Shown: in pieces, positions 8,387 through 17,155 of the stretch
Layout: each line of letters opens with the position of its first letter
How positions within the stretch are numbered: the stretch's first letter is position 1
NCBI RefSeq assembly: GCF_003968655.1
Contig: NZ_RXYK01000010.1
Location: 16,170-80,169, forward strand
Origin: Chlorobium phaeovibrioides
GTDB lineage: Bacteria; Bacteroidota; Chlorobiia; Chlorobiales; Chlorobiaceae
Direction: 5' to 3'
DNA length: 64,000 bases
Notes under the pieces: model-generated
The model's database searches: none
What the model was told of the DNA's origin: nothing
The model's input: the letters and a program-made list of their open reading frames with translations, nothing else
Made by a program: the position numbers and the translations under genes

Positions 8387-10543
8387 ATGACCCCCTATAC
8401 TGACGAAGCTGATGTAGAAATCCTTGAGCCGAAACCGGTCAAGCTGGCCTCGAATTTCGAGAAGATCATTCTCGATTTCGCCCGCCAGTCCGGCAAGTCG
8501 CTGAGCCTGGATCTCATCCGCAGCGCCCTTCCCCAGGGTAAGGCGCAGGCGGAGATCGAGGACATACAGGATGTGGCCCGTGTCTGCGGTCTGCGGATAT
8601 ATGAGCTGCCGAAGGATGTGACGCGCCTTGAGGATGAGGATGTTCCGGCGCTTGTGCAGCATAACATCGACAAGTTCGTCGTCATCACCCGGCTTGCCGA
8701 GGGGGGACAGGCCGATGTGCTCGAGCCGGAGGGTTCGAAGGAGGGGCTGAAACTCCAGGAACAGGCTTACTCCCGTAACATTGAGCGCGTCTACCGGATC
8801 GGCTTTGATTCGGCGAGCCTCTTCAGCCGCTGGAGCTGGCTGCTCCGTCCTCTTGAGGAGAGCAAGTGGGCTTACGGGCAGGTCTTCATTGCCGCCGTCA
8901 TGACGAACCTGCTTGCCATGACCACCTCGATCTTCTCCATGGTGGTCTATAACCGTGTTCTGCCGAACAACGCGACCGAGTCGCTCGTCGCCCTCACCAT
9001 CGGCGTCTTCATCGCCCTGCTCTTCGATGCGCTCATCAAGATGCTCCGCTCCTGGTTCCTCGACGGGGCGGGATCCCGGGCTGATGTACGCATCGGCGAG
9101 AAGCTCTTCGAACAGCTGGTTTCGATCGACATGTCGGCCAAGCGCGATTCGGTCGGCGGGCTCAGCAGCGTCATGCGCGAGTTTGAAACCCTGCGCGACT
9201 TTCTCACCTCCGCCACCCTTGTCGCACTCATCGATCTTCCGTTCGTCGTCGTTTTCCTGATCGCCATATATGTTATCGGCGGCCCGGTGGTTATCGTTCC
9301 GGCGGTGCTGGTTATTGTGGTTGTCGCTTCCGGCGTCATCGCCCAGCCGTTCCTCAGCAAGCTGGCCCAGGAGTCGCTTGAAGAGGGAAAGTCGAAGCAG
9401 TCGATCCTTGTCGAGACCATCAGCGGGCTCGAGGTGATGAAGACCTCCATGGCGACGCGAGAAATGCGCAAGCGCTGGCGCGAGAGCCTGCTCGCCCAGT
9501 CGGGTTCAGCCGTCAAGTCCCGCCTCGTCTCCCAGATAGTCGTCAATTTCAGTGCGTTCGCCCAGCAGATCGCCCAGGTCATGATCATTGTGGTCGGAGC
9601 CTACGAGGCGGCGGTGGGCAACATGACGATGGGTGCCCTCATCGCAGCAGTCATCCTTGCCGGTCGCGGCATGGCACCGCTCGGCCAGATTGCCGGCCTG
9701 CTCACGAGGCTCGTGCATGCGAAGGCTTCATTCCTTGCTCTCGACCGCTTCATGGCGCTGCCGCTCGACCGGCCCCCCTCGACCCGGTTCCTGAACAAGG
9801 AGAAAATGCTCGGCAAGCTGGAGTTCCGTCAGGTCAATTTCGCATACCCCGACCAGCAGCAGAACGCCCTGCAGGACTTGTCGTTCACGATCCAGCCGGG
9901 TGAGCGGGTCGCTCTTCTCGGCAAGATCGGTTCCGGCAAGAGCACGGCCGCACGGCTCATGCTCGGACTCTATGGGCCCTCTTCCGGTTCGGTGCTGATC
10001 GATGATACCGATGTCCGCCAGATCGACCCTTTCGACATCCGCCGGCATGTTTCCTTCATTATGCAGGATAGCTGGCTCTTTTCGGGTTCGGTGCGCGACA
10101 ACATCGCTTCGGGTGCCCTCGCCGTTTCCGACGAGGAGCTTCTTCGGGCGGCCGAGATTGCCGGTGTCCACGATTTTCTCGGCGACCACCCGAACGGCTA
10201 CGACCTCATGCTCCGCGAGCGGGGTGAGGGGCTCTCAGGTGGCCAGAAACAGGCGATTTCGCTTGCCAGGGGTCTGGTCGGGAACCGCTCCGTCTTTATC
10301 ATGGACGAGCCGACGAGCATGATGGATATGGGCTCGGAAACGAAGTTCGTCGAGCGGCTCTCACAGGTGATCATCGGCAAGACGCTTGTCGTCATCACCC
10401 ACCGCAGCGCCATGCTGAAGCTTGTTGACCGTGTCATCATCTTCGACAAGGGGCGCATTATCGCCGACGGCCCCAAATCGATCCTCGACCGGAAAAACCC
10501 GGCTCCGGGAGCTCCCCCCACTGCCATGGCGGTGAAAGGATGA
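8387..10543 (+). CDS. Type I secretion ABC transporter, permease/ATPase (LapB-type)
   Basis: A 718-residue inner-membrane exporter. Residues 1-150 form a C39-peptidase-like domain without a recognisable catalytic Cys motif, as in LapB/HlyB exporters that dock substrate instead of cutting it. The membrane domain with about six helices spans roughly 165-440, with the cytoplasmic loop GLSSVMREFETLRDFLTSAT. The nucleotide-binding domain has Walker A GKIGSGKST (a LapB-subfamily form), signature LSGGQKQ, Walker B SVFIMDEPTS and H-loop VITHR. It starts 33 bases after the adhesin stop, so the adhesin and the upstream RTX protein are the likely substrates. No clear Shine-Dalgarno sequence precedes ATG 8387; a TATATT box (8375-8380) lies unusually close to it. 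Confidence 0.92.
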   Translation: MTPYTDEADVEILEPKPVKLASNFEKIILDFARQSGKSLSLDLIRSALPQGKAQAEIEDIQDVARVCGLRIYELPKDVTRLEDEDVPALVQHNIDKFVVITRLAEGGQADVLEPEGSKEGLKLQEQAYSRNIERVYRIGFDSASLFSRWSWLLRPLEESKWAYGQVFIAAVMTNLLAMTTSIFSMVVYNRVLPNNATESLVALTIGVFIALLFDALIKMLRSWFLDGAGSRADVRIGEKLFEQLVSIDMSAKRDSVGGLSSVMREFETLRDFLTSATLVALIDLPFVVVFLIAIYVIGGPVVIVPAVLVIVVVASGVIAQPFLSKLAQESLEEGKSKQSILVETISGLEVMKTSMATREMRKRWRESLLAQSGSAVKSRLVSQIVVNFSAFAQQIAQVMIIVVGAYEAAVGNMTMGALIAAVILAGRGMAPLGQIAGLLTRLVHAKASFLALDRFMALPLDRPPSTRFLNKEKMLGKLEFRQVNFAYPDQQQNALQDLSFTIQPGERVALLGKIGSGKSTAARLMLGLYGPSSGSVLIDDTDVRQIDPFDIRRHVSFIMQDSWLFSGSVRDNIASGALAVSDEELLRAAEIAGVHDFLGDHPNGYDLMLRERGEGLSGGQKQAISLARGLVGNRSVFIMDEPTSMMDMGSETKFVERLSQVIIGKTLVVITHRSAMLKLVDRVIIFDKGRIIADGPKSILDRKNPAPGAPPTAMAVKG

Positions 10544-10568
10544 GCCGGCGGCGGTGCCGACAATGCAC

Positions 10569-10597
10569 TTGTCGCTATGCAATGGAAAACCTATTTT
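10569..10597 (+). promoter_or_regulatory. Candidate sigma-70 promoter before the 92-residue protein gene
   Basis: TTGTCG (10569-10574), a 17-base spacer, then TATTTT (10592-10597), inside an AT-rich gap of 111 bases in otherwise GC-rich sequence. It would give a leader of about 50 bases. Prediction by eye only. Confidence 0.35.
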
Positions 10598-10654
10598 AAT
10601 TGATTTTATTTACTGCAGTACCAATCCCCAGAAACCCTCAACAGGAGAACACTT

Positions 10655-10933
10655 ATGGACCAGTTCATTGACGATATCGGCCTCATCCGCATCGGCGGCG
10701 GCCTTGTGCGCATTCAGACCCTCCGCAGGATGCAGGACGAAAAAGGCGAGCAGCGTGCACAGGAGAGAGGCGACCTCGTGCTGCCTATCGCTTCATTTCT
10801 CCGGATGCATACCGGCATCAATCGCGCCATCGAGGAGATGCTCGAGAAAGGTATACTGAAACGCCGTGAGGACGAGAAGATCGAAGGCGAAGGTGATGCT
10901 TCCGATGTCATCGACACACAGGTCAAGGAGTAA
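10655..10933 (+). CDS. Small conserved-looking protein in the type I secretion locus (function unknown)
   Basis: A 92-residue soluble protein, ATG 10655 preceded by AGGAGA. The N-terminal half (FIDDIGLIRIGGGLVRIQTL) looks like a short beta-structured segment. The middle (DLVLPIASFLRMHTGINRAIEEMLEKGIL) is likely helical, and the tail is charged and probably disordered. I do not recognise a named family. Its place between the exporter ATPase and the adaptor suggests a cytoplasmic accessory role for the secretion system, such as chaperone or regulator. That is inferred from position only. Confidence 0.7.
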   Translation: MDQFIDDIGLIRIGGGLVRIQTLRRMQDEKGEQRAQERGDLVLPIASFLRMHTGINRAIEEMLEKGILKRREDEKIEGEGDASDVIDTQVKE

Positions 10934-10975
10934 GCTCCCCGTCTGTTGTCTCTGTGGTTTACAGTCAGGAACGAA

Positions 10976-10993
10976 GGCCCCCTCTGGGGGGCC
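10976..10993 (+). terminator. GC-rich hairpin, possible weak terminator or attenuator
   Basis: GGCCCCC (10976-10982) pairs with GGGGGCC (10987-10993) over a four-base loop. Only a broken T-tract (ATTCCTGCTTTTG) follows, so it may partly terminate or protect the transcript between the small gene and the adaptor gene. Confidence 0.45.
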
Positions 10994-11043
10994 ATTCCTG
11001 CTTTTGAGTCTTTCATTTTCACTAATCAGGAGGGATCGGCTTC

Positions 11044-12450
11044 TTGAAGTTTCCGTTTCTAAAGGGCAGGTCTGCCGAAGAGATCCTTGCAGGGTTCCTC
11101 TCGCCGCACTCTGAGGGTGAGGAGGAGTCGCGTTTTGCCCGGTTCGTCTCTTCCAGCCTCGAGCGCATCGACCGCTTGAACCGTCTCTGGGGCGGGAAGC
11201 AGTCGACGCCGACTTTCCTTCTGCTCTCGATTACGGTGTTTCTGGCGGTCATGCTCATATGGGCGTCGTTTGCAGAGCTGGACCATGTCGTTACCGGGCA
11301 GGGCAAGGTGGTTACGCCGAAACAGACCCAGCTCATCCAGAGCCTCGAGGGGGGCATCATCGAGCACATCTATGCGCGTGAGGGTGATGTTGCAGAGGAG
11401 GGGAGTGTGCTGGTGAGTCTCGATCCCACCCAGGCAAAGAGTCTTTACGGCCAGGCGCAGAAAGAGGAGCGGGCGATTGCGGTGCGCGTCGAGCGCCTTC
11501 TTGCTGAAAAAGAGGAGCGGGATCCGGTTTTTCCTTTTGAGGTGATGCAGGAGGAGCCTGAGCTCATAGCCGCCGAACAGGCTCAGTACCGGGAACGGAA
11601 GGCCGTGCTCGACACGGAGTTCCAGCTGCTTGACGCGCAGGTAAGCCAGCGCAGGGAAGAGCGGATGCAGGCTGAAGTCGAGCTGCACCGGGCCACAAGG
11701 GAGCTTGAGCTCGCCAGGGCTGAATACGGGCTTATCAAGGATCTTGTGGACCGCAGGCTCGAGGCGCGTCTTTCGCTGATCAATGTAGACCGGGAACGCA
11801 ATGAGGCCCTGTCGCAGCTCAATAAGGCGAAAGTATCCCTCAAACGGGCCGATGCGGCTCTTGCCGAAGGGCGTTTTCGTCTGGCCCAGTCGCGTATGAA
11901 TTTCATGAGTCAGGTCGGAAACGAGTATGCAGAGGGTGTGGGGCGTCTTGCCGAGGTTCGACAGAAACTGCAGGGTCTGAGTGATCGCCTGAACCGTACC
12001 CAGCTCGTTGCTCCGGTGAACGCAATCGTCAACAAGATCCACATTCGCACCGAAGGCGGCGTGGTCCAGCCGGGTCAGCCGATTCTTGAGCTGACGCCGA
12101 TCGATGGTAAAATCGAAATTGAAGCTGCCATCCAGCAGAAGGATATCGCTTTCGTCCATATCGGACAGACCGTCTCCGTAAAGCTTACGGCCTATGACTT
12201 CTCACGCTTCGGCGACATCAAGGGCAAAGTTACCGTCATCAGCCCTGATGCGCAGCAGCTCGAGGACGGCCGGGAGTTCTTCCAGGTCCGCGTTGAGCTC
12301 GATCAGTCCTATCTCGAGAACAAGGGCAGGCACTACCCCGTCACTCCCGGTATGGCGGCCAATGTCGATATGGTGATTGCCAAGAGGACGGTGATGGAGT
12401 ATCTGATGGAGCCTGTATTCAAACTCCAGGACCGGGCCTTCAGGGAGTGA
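11044..12450 (+). CDS. Type I secretion membrane fusion protein (HlyD/LapC family)
   Basis: A 468-residue periplasmic adaptor that links the ABC exporter to an outer-membrane channel. It has a cytoplasmic N-terminus of about 55 residues, one transmembrane helix (about 57-77, FLLLSITVFLAVMLIWASF), a lipoyl-like half motif (GGIIEHIYAREGDVAEEG), long charged coiled-coil helices (about 135-290), the second half motif (LVAPVNAIVNKI) and a beta-barrel/HlyD C-terminal domain. Start is TTG 11044, chosen because AGGAGGG sits 8 bases upstream. It lies between the 92-residue gene and the protease gene. No TolC-type gene is in the window, so the outer-membrane component must be encoded elsewhere. Confidence 0.9.
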   Translation: MKFPFLKGRSAEEILAGFLSPHSEGEEESRFARFVSSSLERIDRLNRLWGGKQSTPTFLLLSITVFLAVMLIWASFAELDHVVTGQGKVVTPKQTQLIQSLEGGIIEHIYAREGDVAEEGSVLVSLDPTQAKSLYGQAQKEERAIAVRVERLLAEKEERDPVFPFEVMQEEPELIAAEQAQYRERKAVLDTEFQLLDAQVSQRREERMQAEVELHRATRELELARAEYGLIKDLVDRRLEARLSLINVDRERNEALSQLNKAKVSLKRADAALAEGRFRLAQSRMNFMSQVGNEYAEGVGRLAEVRQKLQGLSDRLNRTQLVAPVNAIVNKIHIRTEGGVVQPGQPILELTPIDGKIEIEAAIQQKDIAFVHIGQTVSVKLTAYDFSRFGDIKGKVTVISPDAQQLEDGREFFQVRVELDQSYLENKGRHYPVTPGMAANVDMVIAKRTVMEYLMEPVFKLQDRAFRE

Positions 12451-12456
12451 TGCCGC

Positions 12457-13212
12457 ATGCTGAAACGACTGCTTCTTCTCATAACCCTTTCGGCATCTGT
12501 TCTCTCGCCATTTGCTGATGCGGCGCCGCCTGCGCCGCAGTCCGTAAAGCGCGCCCTTACCCTCACCCCTGAAACCTCCGTTGCAACCGCGTTTCTTATC
12601 GCTCCGGGCTACCTCCTCACCGCCAACCACGCAGTCAGGGGCAAGCAGCGGCTCTATGTCGCCAAGGAGCGCGATCGGGTCTTCACGGCGGCAAAGGTCG
12701 TCGGATACAGCGACGAGCTCGACATCGCCATCATTGCTGCTTCCGTTCAGGGCCGACCGCTCGAGTTCGGTCAGTGGCAGACTTTTCCGAGGGGAGCGGA
12801 GACCTTTGTGCTCGGTTTTCCCAAAATCGGCAATTATGTTTCCGAAAAGCGTATCACTGCAGGCATCTTCAACGGCGACCAGAAATTCCGGGGCCGTGAG
12901 GACTGGTTCCAGCTGAGCGCTGAAATCCAGCGCGGCAATTCAGGCAGCCCGGTGATTGGTCCGGACGGCAGGGTATACGGCCTCATCAGTCATAAGCTGG
13001 ACGCGCAGAAGGCGCTGCAGAAATACGGGGACTTCCCGCAGAATGTCAATTTCGCCCTGAAAAGCTCCCTCATCCTGAATTTCCTGGAGGGGTATCAAAT
13101 CAAGGTGCGCAGCGCCGTTTTCGATCCCGTGAAGGAGCTTCGCCCTTATCAGGTCTTTGCCGGCAATCAGGACAGCATCTTCCTGCTTCTGGGGACCAGC
13201 AAGGCTGATTGA
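12457..13212 (+). CDS. Exported trypsin-like serine protease
   Basis: A 251-residue protein with a signal peptide (MLKRLLLLITLSASVLS, likely cut after ADA near residue 23). The chymotrypsin-fold catalytic triad is visible: His58 in TANHAV, Asp89 in DELDIAI and Ser162 in GNSGSP. It lacks a PDZ domain, so it is not a full DegP/HtrA. It begins 6 bases after the adaptor stop and is probably co-transcribed. Its position suggests it may trim or release the secreted RTX proteins, as the unrelated cysteine protease LapG does for LapA; that is a hypothesis. General periplasmic proteolysis is the alternative. Confidence 0.85.
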   Translation: MLKRLLLLITLSASVLSPFADAAPPAPQSVKRALTLTPETSVATAFLIAPGYLLTANHAVRGKQRLYVAKERDRVFTAAKVVGYSDELDIAIIAASVQGRPLEFGQWQTFPRGAETFVLGFPKIGNYVSEKRITAGIFNGDQKFRGREDWFQLSAEIQRGNSGSPVIGPDGRVYGLISHKLDAQKALQKYGDFPQNVNFALKSSLILNFLEGYQIKVRSAVFDPVKELRPYQVFAGNQDSIFLLLGTSKAD

Positions 13213-13330
13213 GCCGGATGTGGCTACAATCAGCTATAGCGGTCCGTGGCATTTCTTATCGCAGGAGCTCCTTCTGCACGGTATTTTTCCTCATGATGCT
13301 GAACATGTGCGACCCTTTTTCTGAATATTC

Positions 13331-13336
13331 TATATT
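13331..13336 (+). promoter_or_regulatory. Candidate -10 box (TATATT) of the small-ORF unit
   Basis: TATATTG lies 40 bases upstream of the ATG at 13376. The same box recurs in front of several genes in this window. No good -35 match was found. Confidence 0.35.
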
Positions 13337-13375
13337 GGTAGCAAAGAGAGCTCTCATGAAGGAGGCGATAGACCT

Positions 13376-13534
13376 ATGGCACAGGTACGAGTACGCAGCG
13401 GTTACCAGATAACCATTTCAGGGCGCTTTGCCGAAGAGGCCAACCTCCAAACGGATGAAATGCTTGATAAAGGCCTGGCGGGAACGGTGGCATTATGGTT
13501 TCTGTTTCTTCTTGAGACTGCGTATCTTCCCTAA
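13376..13534 (+). CDS. Possible 52-residue small membrane-associated protein
   Basis: ATG 13376 follows GGAGG at a good distance. The product starts [16 protein letters not shown] and ends with a hydrophobic segment ([18 protein letters not shown]) that could be one membrane helix. It has its own TATATT box upstream and an intrinsic terminator 7 bases after the stop, so it looks like a complete transcription unit within the 384-base gap between the protease gene and clpP. I do not recognise a family. A non-coding or decayed origin cannot be excluded. Confidence 0.5.
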   Translation: MAQVRVRSGYQITISGRFAEEANLQTDEMLDKGLAGTVALWFLFLLETAYLP

Positions 13535-13540
13535 TTCAAG

Positions 13541-13567
13541 CCCCGACCGGCGGGGTTTCCTTGTTTT
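13541..13567 (+). terminator. Intrinsic terminator after the 52-codon ORF
   Basis: CCCCG (13541-13545), loop ACCGG, CGGGG (13551-13555), then TTTCCTTGTTTTT. It ends 30 bases before the clpP start. Confidence 0.65.
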
Positions 13568-13596
13568 TATTATCCACTTTCAGACCATATAATCTC

Positions 13597-14274
13597 ATGG
13601 CGAACATCAATTTCGGTTTTGAGCATCACGCCTCAAAGCTCTATTCAGGAGCTATAGAAGAGGGTATCCAGAACTCTCTGGTGCCGATGGTCATTGAGAC
13701 CTCCGGCCGCGGTGAGCGGGCTTTTGACATCTTTTCCCGTCTGCTTCGCGAGCGCATCATCTTCCTCGGCAGCGGCATTGACGAGCATGTTGCGGGCCTG
13801 ATCATGGCGCAGCTTATTTTCCTTGAGTCCGAGGACCCTGATCGCGACATCTTTATTTATGTGAACTCTCCGGGCGGAAGCGTTTCGGCGGGTCTGGGTA
13901 TTTATGATACCATGCAGTACATCCGTCCTGATGTGTCGACGGTGTGCGTGGGCATGGCTGCCAGCATGGGTGCGTTCCTGCTTGCAAGCGGCGCAAAGGG
14001 CAAGCGGGCTTCGCTCCCTCATTCGCGCATCATGATTCACCAGCCCTCAGGTGGTGCGCAGGGTCAGGAGAGCGACATCATCATCCAGGCGCGCGAGATC
14101 GAGAAAATCCGCAGGCTGCTTGAAGAGATTATGGCAAAGCACACCGGCAAGGATGTGCAGCAGGTGCGTGAGGATTCAGAGCGCGACCGGTGGATGGATG
14201 CCGGAGAGGCCCTTGAGTATGGAATTATTGATCAGGTGTTCGAGAAGCGCCCGGCACCTGAGAAGAAAGACTGA
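13597..14274 (+). CDS. clpP: ATP-dependent Clp protease proteolytic subunit
   Basis: A 225-residue serine peptidase that forms the tetradecameric ClpP barrel and degrades proteins unfolded by ClpX/ClpA-type ATPases. The catalytic triad is Ser123 (GMAASMGAF), His148 (RIMIHQP) and Asp197 (SERDRWM), with the same spacing (25 and 49 residues) as in E. coli ClpP. The oxyanion/substrate strand [10 protein letters not shown] is present. ATG 13597 (MANINFGFE) was chosen over an upstream in-frame TTG at 13561, because the upstream codons lie in the terminator T-tract and the chosen start gives the family length. No clpX or tig gene is adjacent; valS follows after 34 bases. Confidence 0.97.
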   Translation: MANINFGFEHHASKLYSGAIEEGIQNSLVPMVIETSGRGERAFDIFSRLLRERIIFLGSGIDEHVAGLIMAQLIFLESEDPDRDIFIYVNSPGGSVSAGLGIYDTMQYIRPDVSTVCVGMAASMGAFLLASGAKGKRASLPHSRIMIHQPSGGAQGQESDIIIQAREIEKIRRLLEEIMAKHTGKDVQQVREDSERDRWMDAGEALEYGIIDQVFEKRPAPEKKD

Positions 14275-14308
14275 GTTTCAGTAGATACAACCGATTTACC
14301 GCCTTGAC

Positions 14309-17017
14309 ATGAGTGAAGAGCTGACCCCGTTTAATCTCGAGAAGACTTATAACCACAGCGAAGTAGAAGAGCGATGGAGGAGCGCCCACTGGGAGGCGCT
14401 TGGCTCGTTTCATGCTGAACATTCGCAGGTACTGGAGGAGGGGAGAGCACCGTATTCGGTGCTGATGCCGCCTCCCAATGTTACCGGCAGCCTGACGCTT
14501 GGCCATGTGCTGAACCATACCCTGCAGGATATCTTCATTCGTTACGCACGCATGACGGGAAAGGAGGCGCTCTGGCTTCCGGGTACCGACCATGCAGGCA
14601 TTGCCACTCAGACGGTGGTGGAGCGGAAGCTCCGCAAGGAGGGAGTGAGCCGTCACGATTTGGGGCGGAAGGATTTTCTTGGTCATGTGTGGCAGTGGAG
14701 GGATGAGTATGGCGGGCTGATTGTCAGACAGCTGAAGCGGCTCGGCATTTCCTGTGACTGGCGGCGGAACCTGTTCACCATGGATGAACGGGCTTCAGAG
14801 GCGGTCATCAATTCGTTTGTTGCGCTTTATCGTGATGGACTGATATACCGTGGCAAACGGATAATCAACTGGTGCCCGGTATCGCAGACTGCGCTGTCGG
14901 ATGAAGAGGTTATCATGAAGTCGCGCCGCGACCAGCTGGTTTATGTGCGCTACGCTCTTGCCAAAGATCCATCACGCTTCATCTCAATTGCAACGGTGCG
15001 TCCCGAGACCATTCTTGCTGATGCTGCCATTGCGGTGAACCCTGCTGATGAGCGGTTCCGTGACCTTGTGGGTCAGATGGCCGTGGTTCCTATTGCAGGC
15101 CGGCATATTCCCATCATAGCTGATGACTATGTCGACATTGAGTTTGGTACGGGTGCCCTTAAAATCACCCCTGCCCACGACCCCAATGACTATGCGGTGG
15201 CCGGACGGCACAATCTGCCGGTGATTTCGGTCGTGGGCAGGGACGGTCGGATGACGGACGAGTATGGCTATGGCGGTATGGACCGGTTCGACGCACGGAA
15301 GAAGATTGTTGCCGACCTTGAGGAGCTTGGCAATCTTGAGCGGGTTGAGGAGTACGAGCATAATGTGGGGTATTCCGAACGGGCGGATGTGGTTGTTGAA
15401 CCCTACCTTTCGGAGCAGTGGTTCGTTTCAATGAAGCCGCTTGCAGAAAAAGCGCTTGATGTGGTCAACGATGGAGAGATCCGGTTCCATCCACCGCATT
15501 GGATCAATACCTATCGCCACTGGATGGGCGGTATCCGTGACTGGTGTATTTCACGCCAGCTCTGGTGGGGGCACCGCATTCCCGCATGGTATGATCCTGA
15601 AGGGCAGGTATGGGTTGCTGCCTCATATGAGGAGGCGTGCCATCTTGCCGGGACGGACAAGCTGGTGCAGGATGAGGATGTGCTCGACACCTGGTTCTCT
15701 TCATGGCTCTGGCCGCTGACCACGCTTGGCTGGACGGGCCCGGGAAGTGACAATGAAGATTTGAGGGCCTTCTATCCCACCAATACCCTTGTGACGGGGC
15801 CCGACATCATCTTTTTCTGGGTTGCCCGCATGATTATGGCGGGGCTGTATTTCAAGGGGGATGTCCCTTTCCGTGATGTCTATTTCACAAGCATCATCCG
15901 CGACATGAAGGGTCGTAAGCTTTCCAAGTCGCTCGGTAATTCGCCCGATCCCCTGAAGGTGATTGACACCTACGGGACCGATGCCCTTCGTTTCACCATC
16001 ATCTACATTGCTCCGCTCGGTCAGGATGTGCTGTTCGGTGAGGAGAAATGCGAGTTGGGACGGAATTTCGCGACGAAAATCTGGAACGCGTCGCGCCTCG
16101 TTTTCATGCAGCGCGAAAAGTATTTTGAGGGACCGGAGGATTTTGCCGCCTACTACGAAGGGTTCAACCCTGCAGATGAATCGTTCGATCTTGCGGGCGG
16201 ATGGATATGGTCAGCCTATAACGGCATGCTGGAACACTACCATGCAGCGTTCGGGCAGTTCAGGATGAACGATATCGTTAAAACGGTATACGACTTCTTC
16301 TGGGGCGACTACTGCGATTGGTACCTTGAGTCGCTGAAGGTGAGTCTTGCGGAAGGGTGTTCGGAGGCGGATGCCCGTAAAGCGGTTGCGCTTGCAGTTT
16401 CTGTGCTGGAAGGGACGCTGAAGGCGCTGCATCCTGTTATGCCGTTCATTACAGACGAGATATGGCATTTTGTGCTGCCGCATTCTTCACATGAGAGCAT
16501 TGCCTCTTCTGACATGCCTGTTGCCGTTTCGCCTGCTTCTCTGGATGACGATGGATTCGGTCTGGTGCAGAAGCTTGTGACTGAGGTGAGAAGCCTTAAG
16601 GCGCTGTTCGGTGTTCCGCCGGGTCTTCGCGCCGAGGTGCAGCTGAAGGCGGTTGACGCTGAGGCCCTGAAGGTGATGGAGAGGGGGCTTCCGTTCATTG
16701 CTGCGCTTGCCCAATGTGTACCCTCGCTCATCAGCGACGGGGTTCGTCCACCGCATGCCGCCGGTTCAGTGGTGGAGGGAAATGAACTCTTTGTGCTCCT
16801 GGAGGGGTTGATATCATTTGACAAAGAACGGGCCCGACTGCAGAAAGAGATACAGAATGTATCGGGTTATGTGGCACAGCTTGAGAAAAAACTTTCCAAT
16901 TCCGGTTTTGCTGACAACGCCCCCCCGGAGGTGGTGGAGAAGGAGCGTGAAAAACTCGCTGAGGCTCGCCGGAACCTGCTGAAGCTTGAGGGGAACCTTG
17001 CTGTGCTCAGCAATTGA
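14309..17017 (+). CDS. valS: Valine--tRNA ligase
   Basis: A 902-residue class I aminoacyl-tRNA synthetase charging tRNA-Val. The Rossmann fold carries [13 protein letters not shown], where the class signature reads T63-L64-G65-H66 in place of the usual HMGH. The editing (CP1) domain follows, with the tryptophan-rich [19 protein letters not shown] after it. The second signature is RKLSKSLGN (KMSKS), then the anticodon-binding helical bundle, and a C-terminal coiled coil ([20 protein letters not shown]) typical of ValRS. Length is normal for bacterial ValRS. It lies 34 bases after clpP and upstream of rpoD. Confidence 0.97.
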   Translation: MSEELTPFNLEKTYNHSEVEERWRSAHWEALGSFHAEHSQVLEEGRAPYSVLMPPPNVTGSLTLGHVLNHTLQDIFIRYARMTGKEALWLPGTDHAGIATQTVVERKLRKEGVSRHDLGRKDFLGHVWQWRDEYGGLIVRQLKRLGISCDWRRNLFTMDERASEAVINSFVALYRDGLIYRGKRIINWCPVSQTALSDEEVIMKSRRDQLVYVRYALAKDPSRFISIATVRPETILADAAIAVNPADERFRDLVGQMAVVPIAGRHIPIIADDYVDIEFGTGALKITPAHDPNDYAVAGRHNLPVISVVGRDGRMTDEYGYGGMDRFDARKKIVADLEELGNLERVEEYEHNVGYSERADVVVEPYLSEQWFVSMKPLAEKALDVVNDGEIRFHPPHWINTYRHWMGGIRDWCISRQLWWGHRIPAWYDPEGQVWVAASYEEACHLAGTDKLVQDEDVLDTWFSSWLWPLTTLGWTGPGSDNEDLRAFYPTNTLVTGPDIIFFWVARMIMAGLYFKGDVPFRDVYFTSIIRDMKGRKLSKSLGNSPDPLKVIDTYGTDALRFTIIYIAPLGQDVLFGEEKCELGRNFATKIWNASRLVFMQREKYFEGPEDFAAYYEGFNPADESFDLAGGWIWSAYNGMLEHYHAAFGQFRMNDIVKTVYDFFWGDYCDWYLESLKVSLAEGCSEADARKAVALAVSVLEGTLKALHPVMPFITDEIWHFVLPHSSHESIASSDMPVAVSPASLDDDGFGLVQKLVTEVRSLKALFGVPPGLRAEVQLKAVDAEALKVMERGLPFIAALAQCVPSLISDGVRPPHAAGSVVEGNELFVLLEGLISFDKERARLQKEIQNVSGYVAQLEKKLSNSGFADNAPPEVVEKEREKLAEARRNLLKLEGNLAVLSN

Positions 17018-17053
17018 GTGCTGGGGAAGCGGGTGGGTGAAAAAATCCCTTTT

Positions 17054-17081
17054 TTGGCATTATCACGAATGAACATATATT
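17054..17081 (+). promoter_or_regulatory. Candidate rpoD promoter
   Basis: TTGGCA (17054-17059), 16-base spacer, TATATT (17076-17081) overlapping a TATAAT (17081-17086). It lies about 75 bases upstream of the rpoD ATG in an AT-rich gap. Confidence 0.5.
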
Positions 17082-17155
17082 ATAATTTTGCCGGTTTGTT
17101 CTGCAGACCGGCAGTGCGGTGTAGAACCAGCTGAAGTCCCCAAGGAGAATACTGA

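Noticed and set aside
13209..13412. 67-codon ORF after the protease gene
   Set aside because: No ribosome site at its start and it overlaps the better-supported 52-codon ORF in another frame. Its internal ATG at 13356 would give only an 18-residue peptide.
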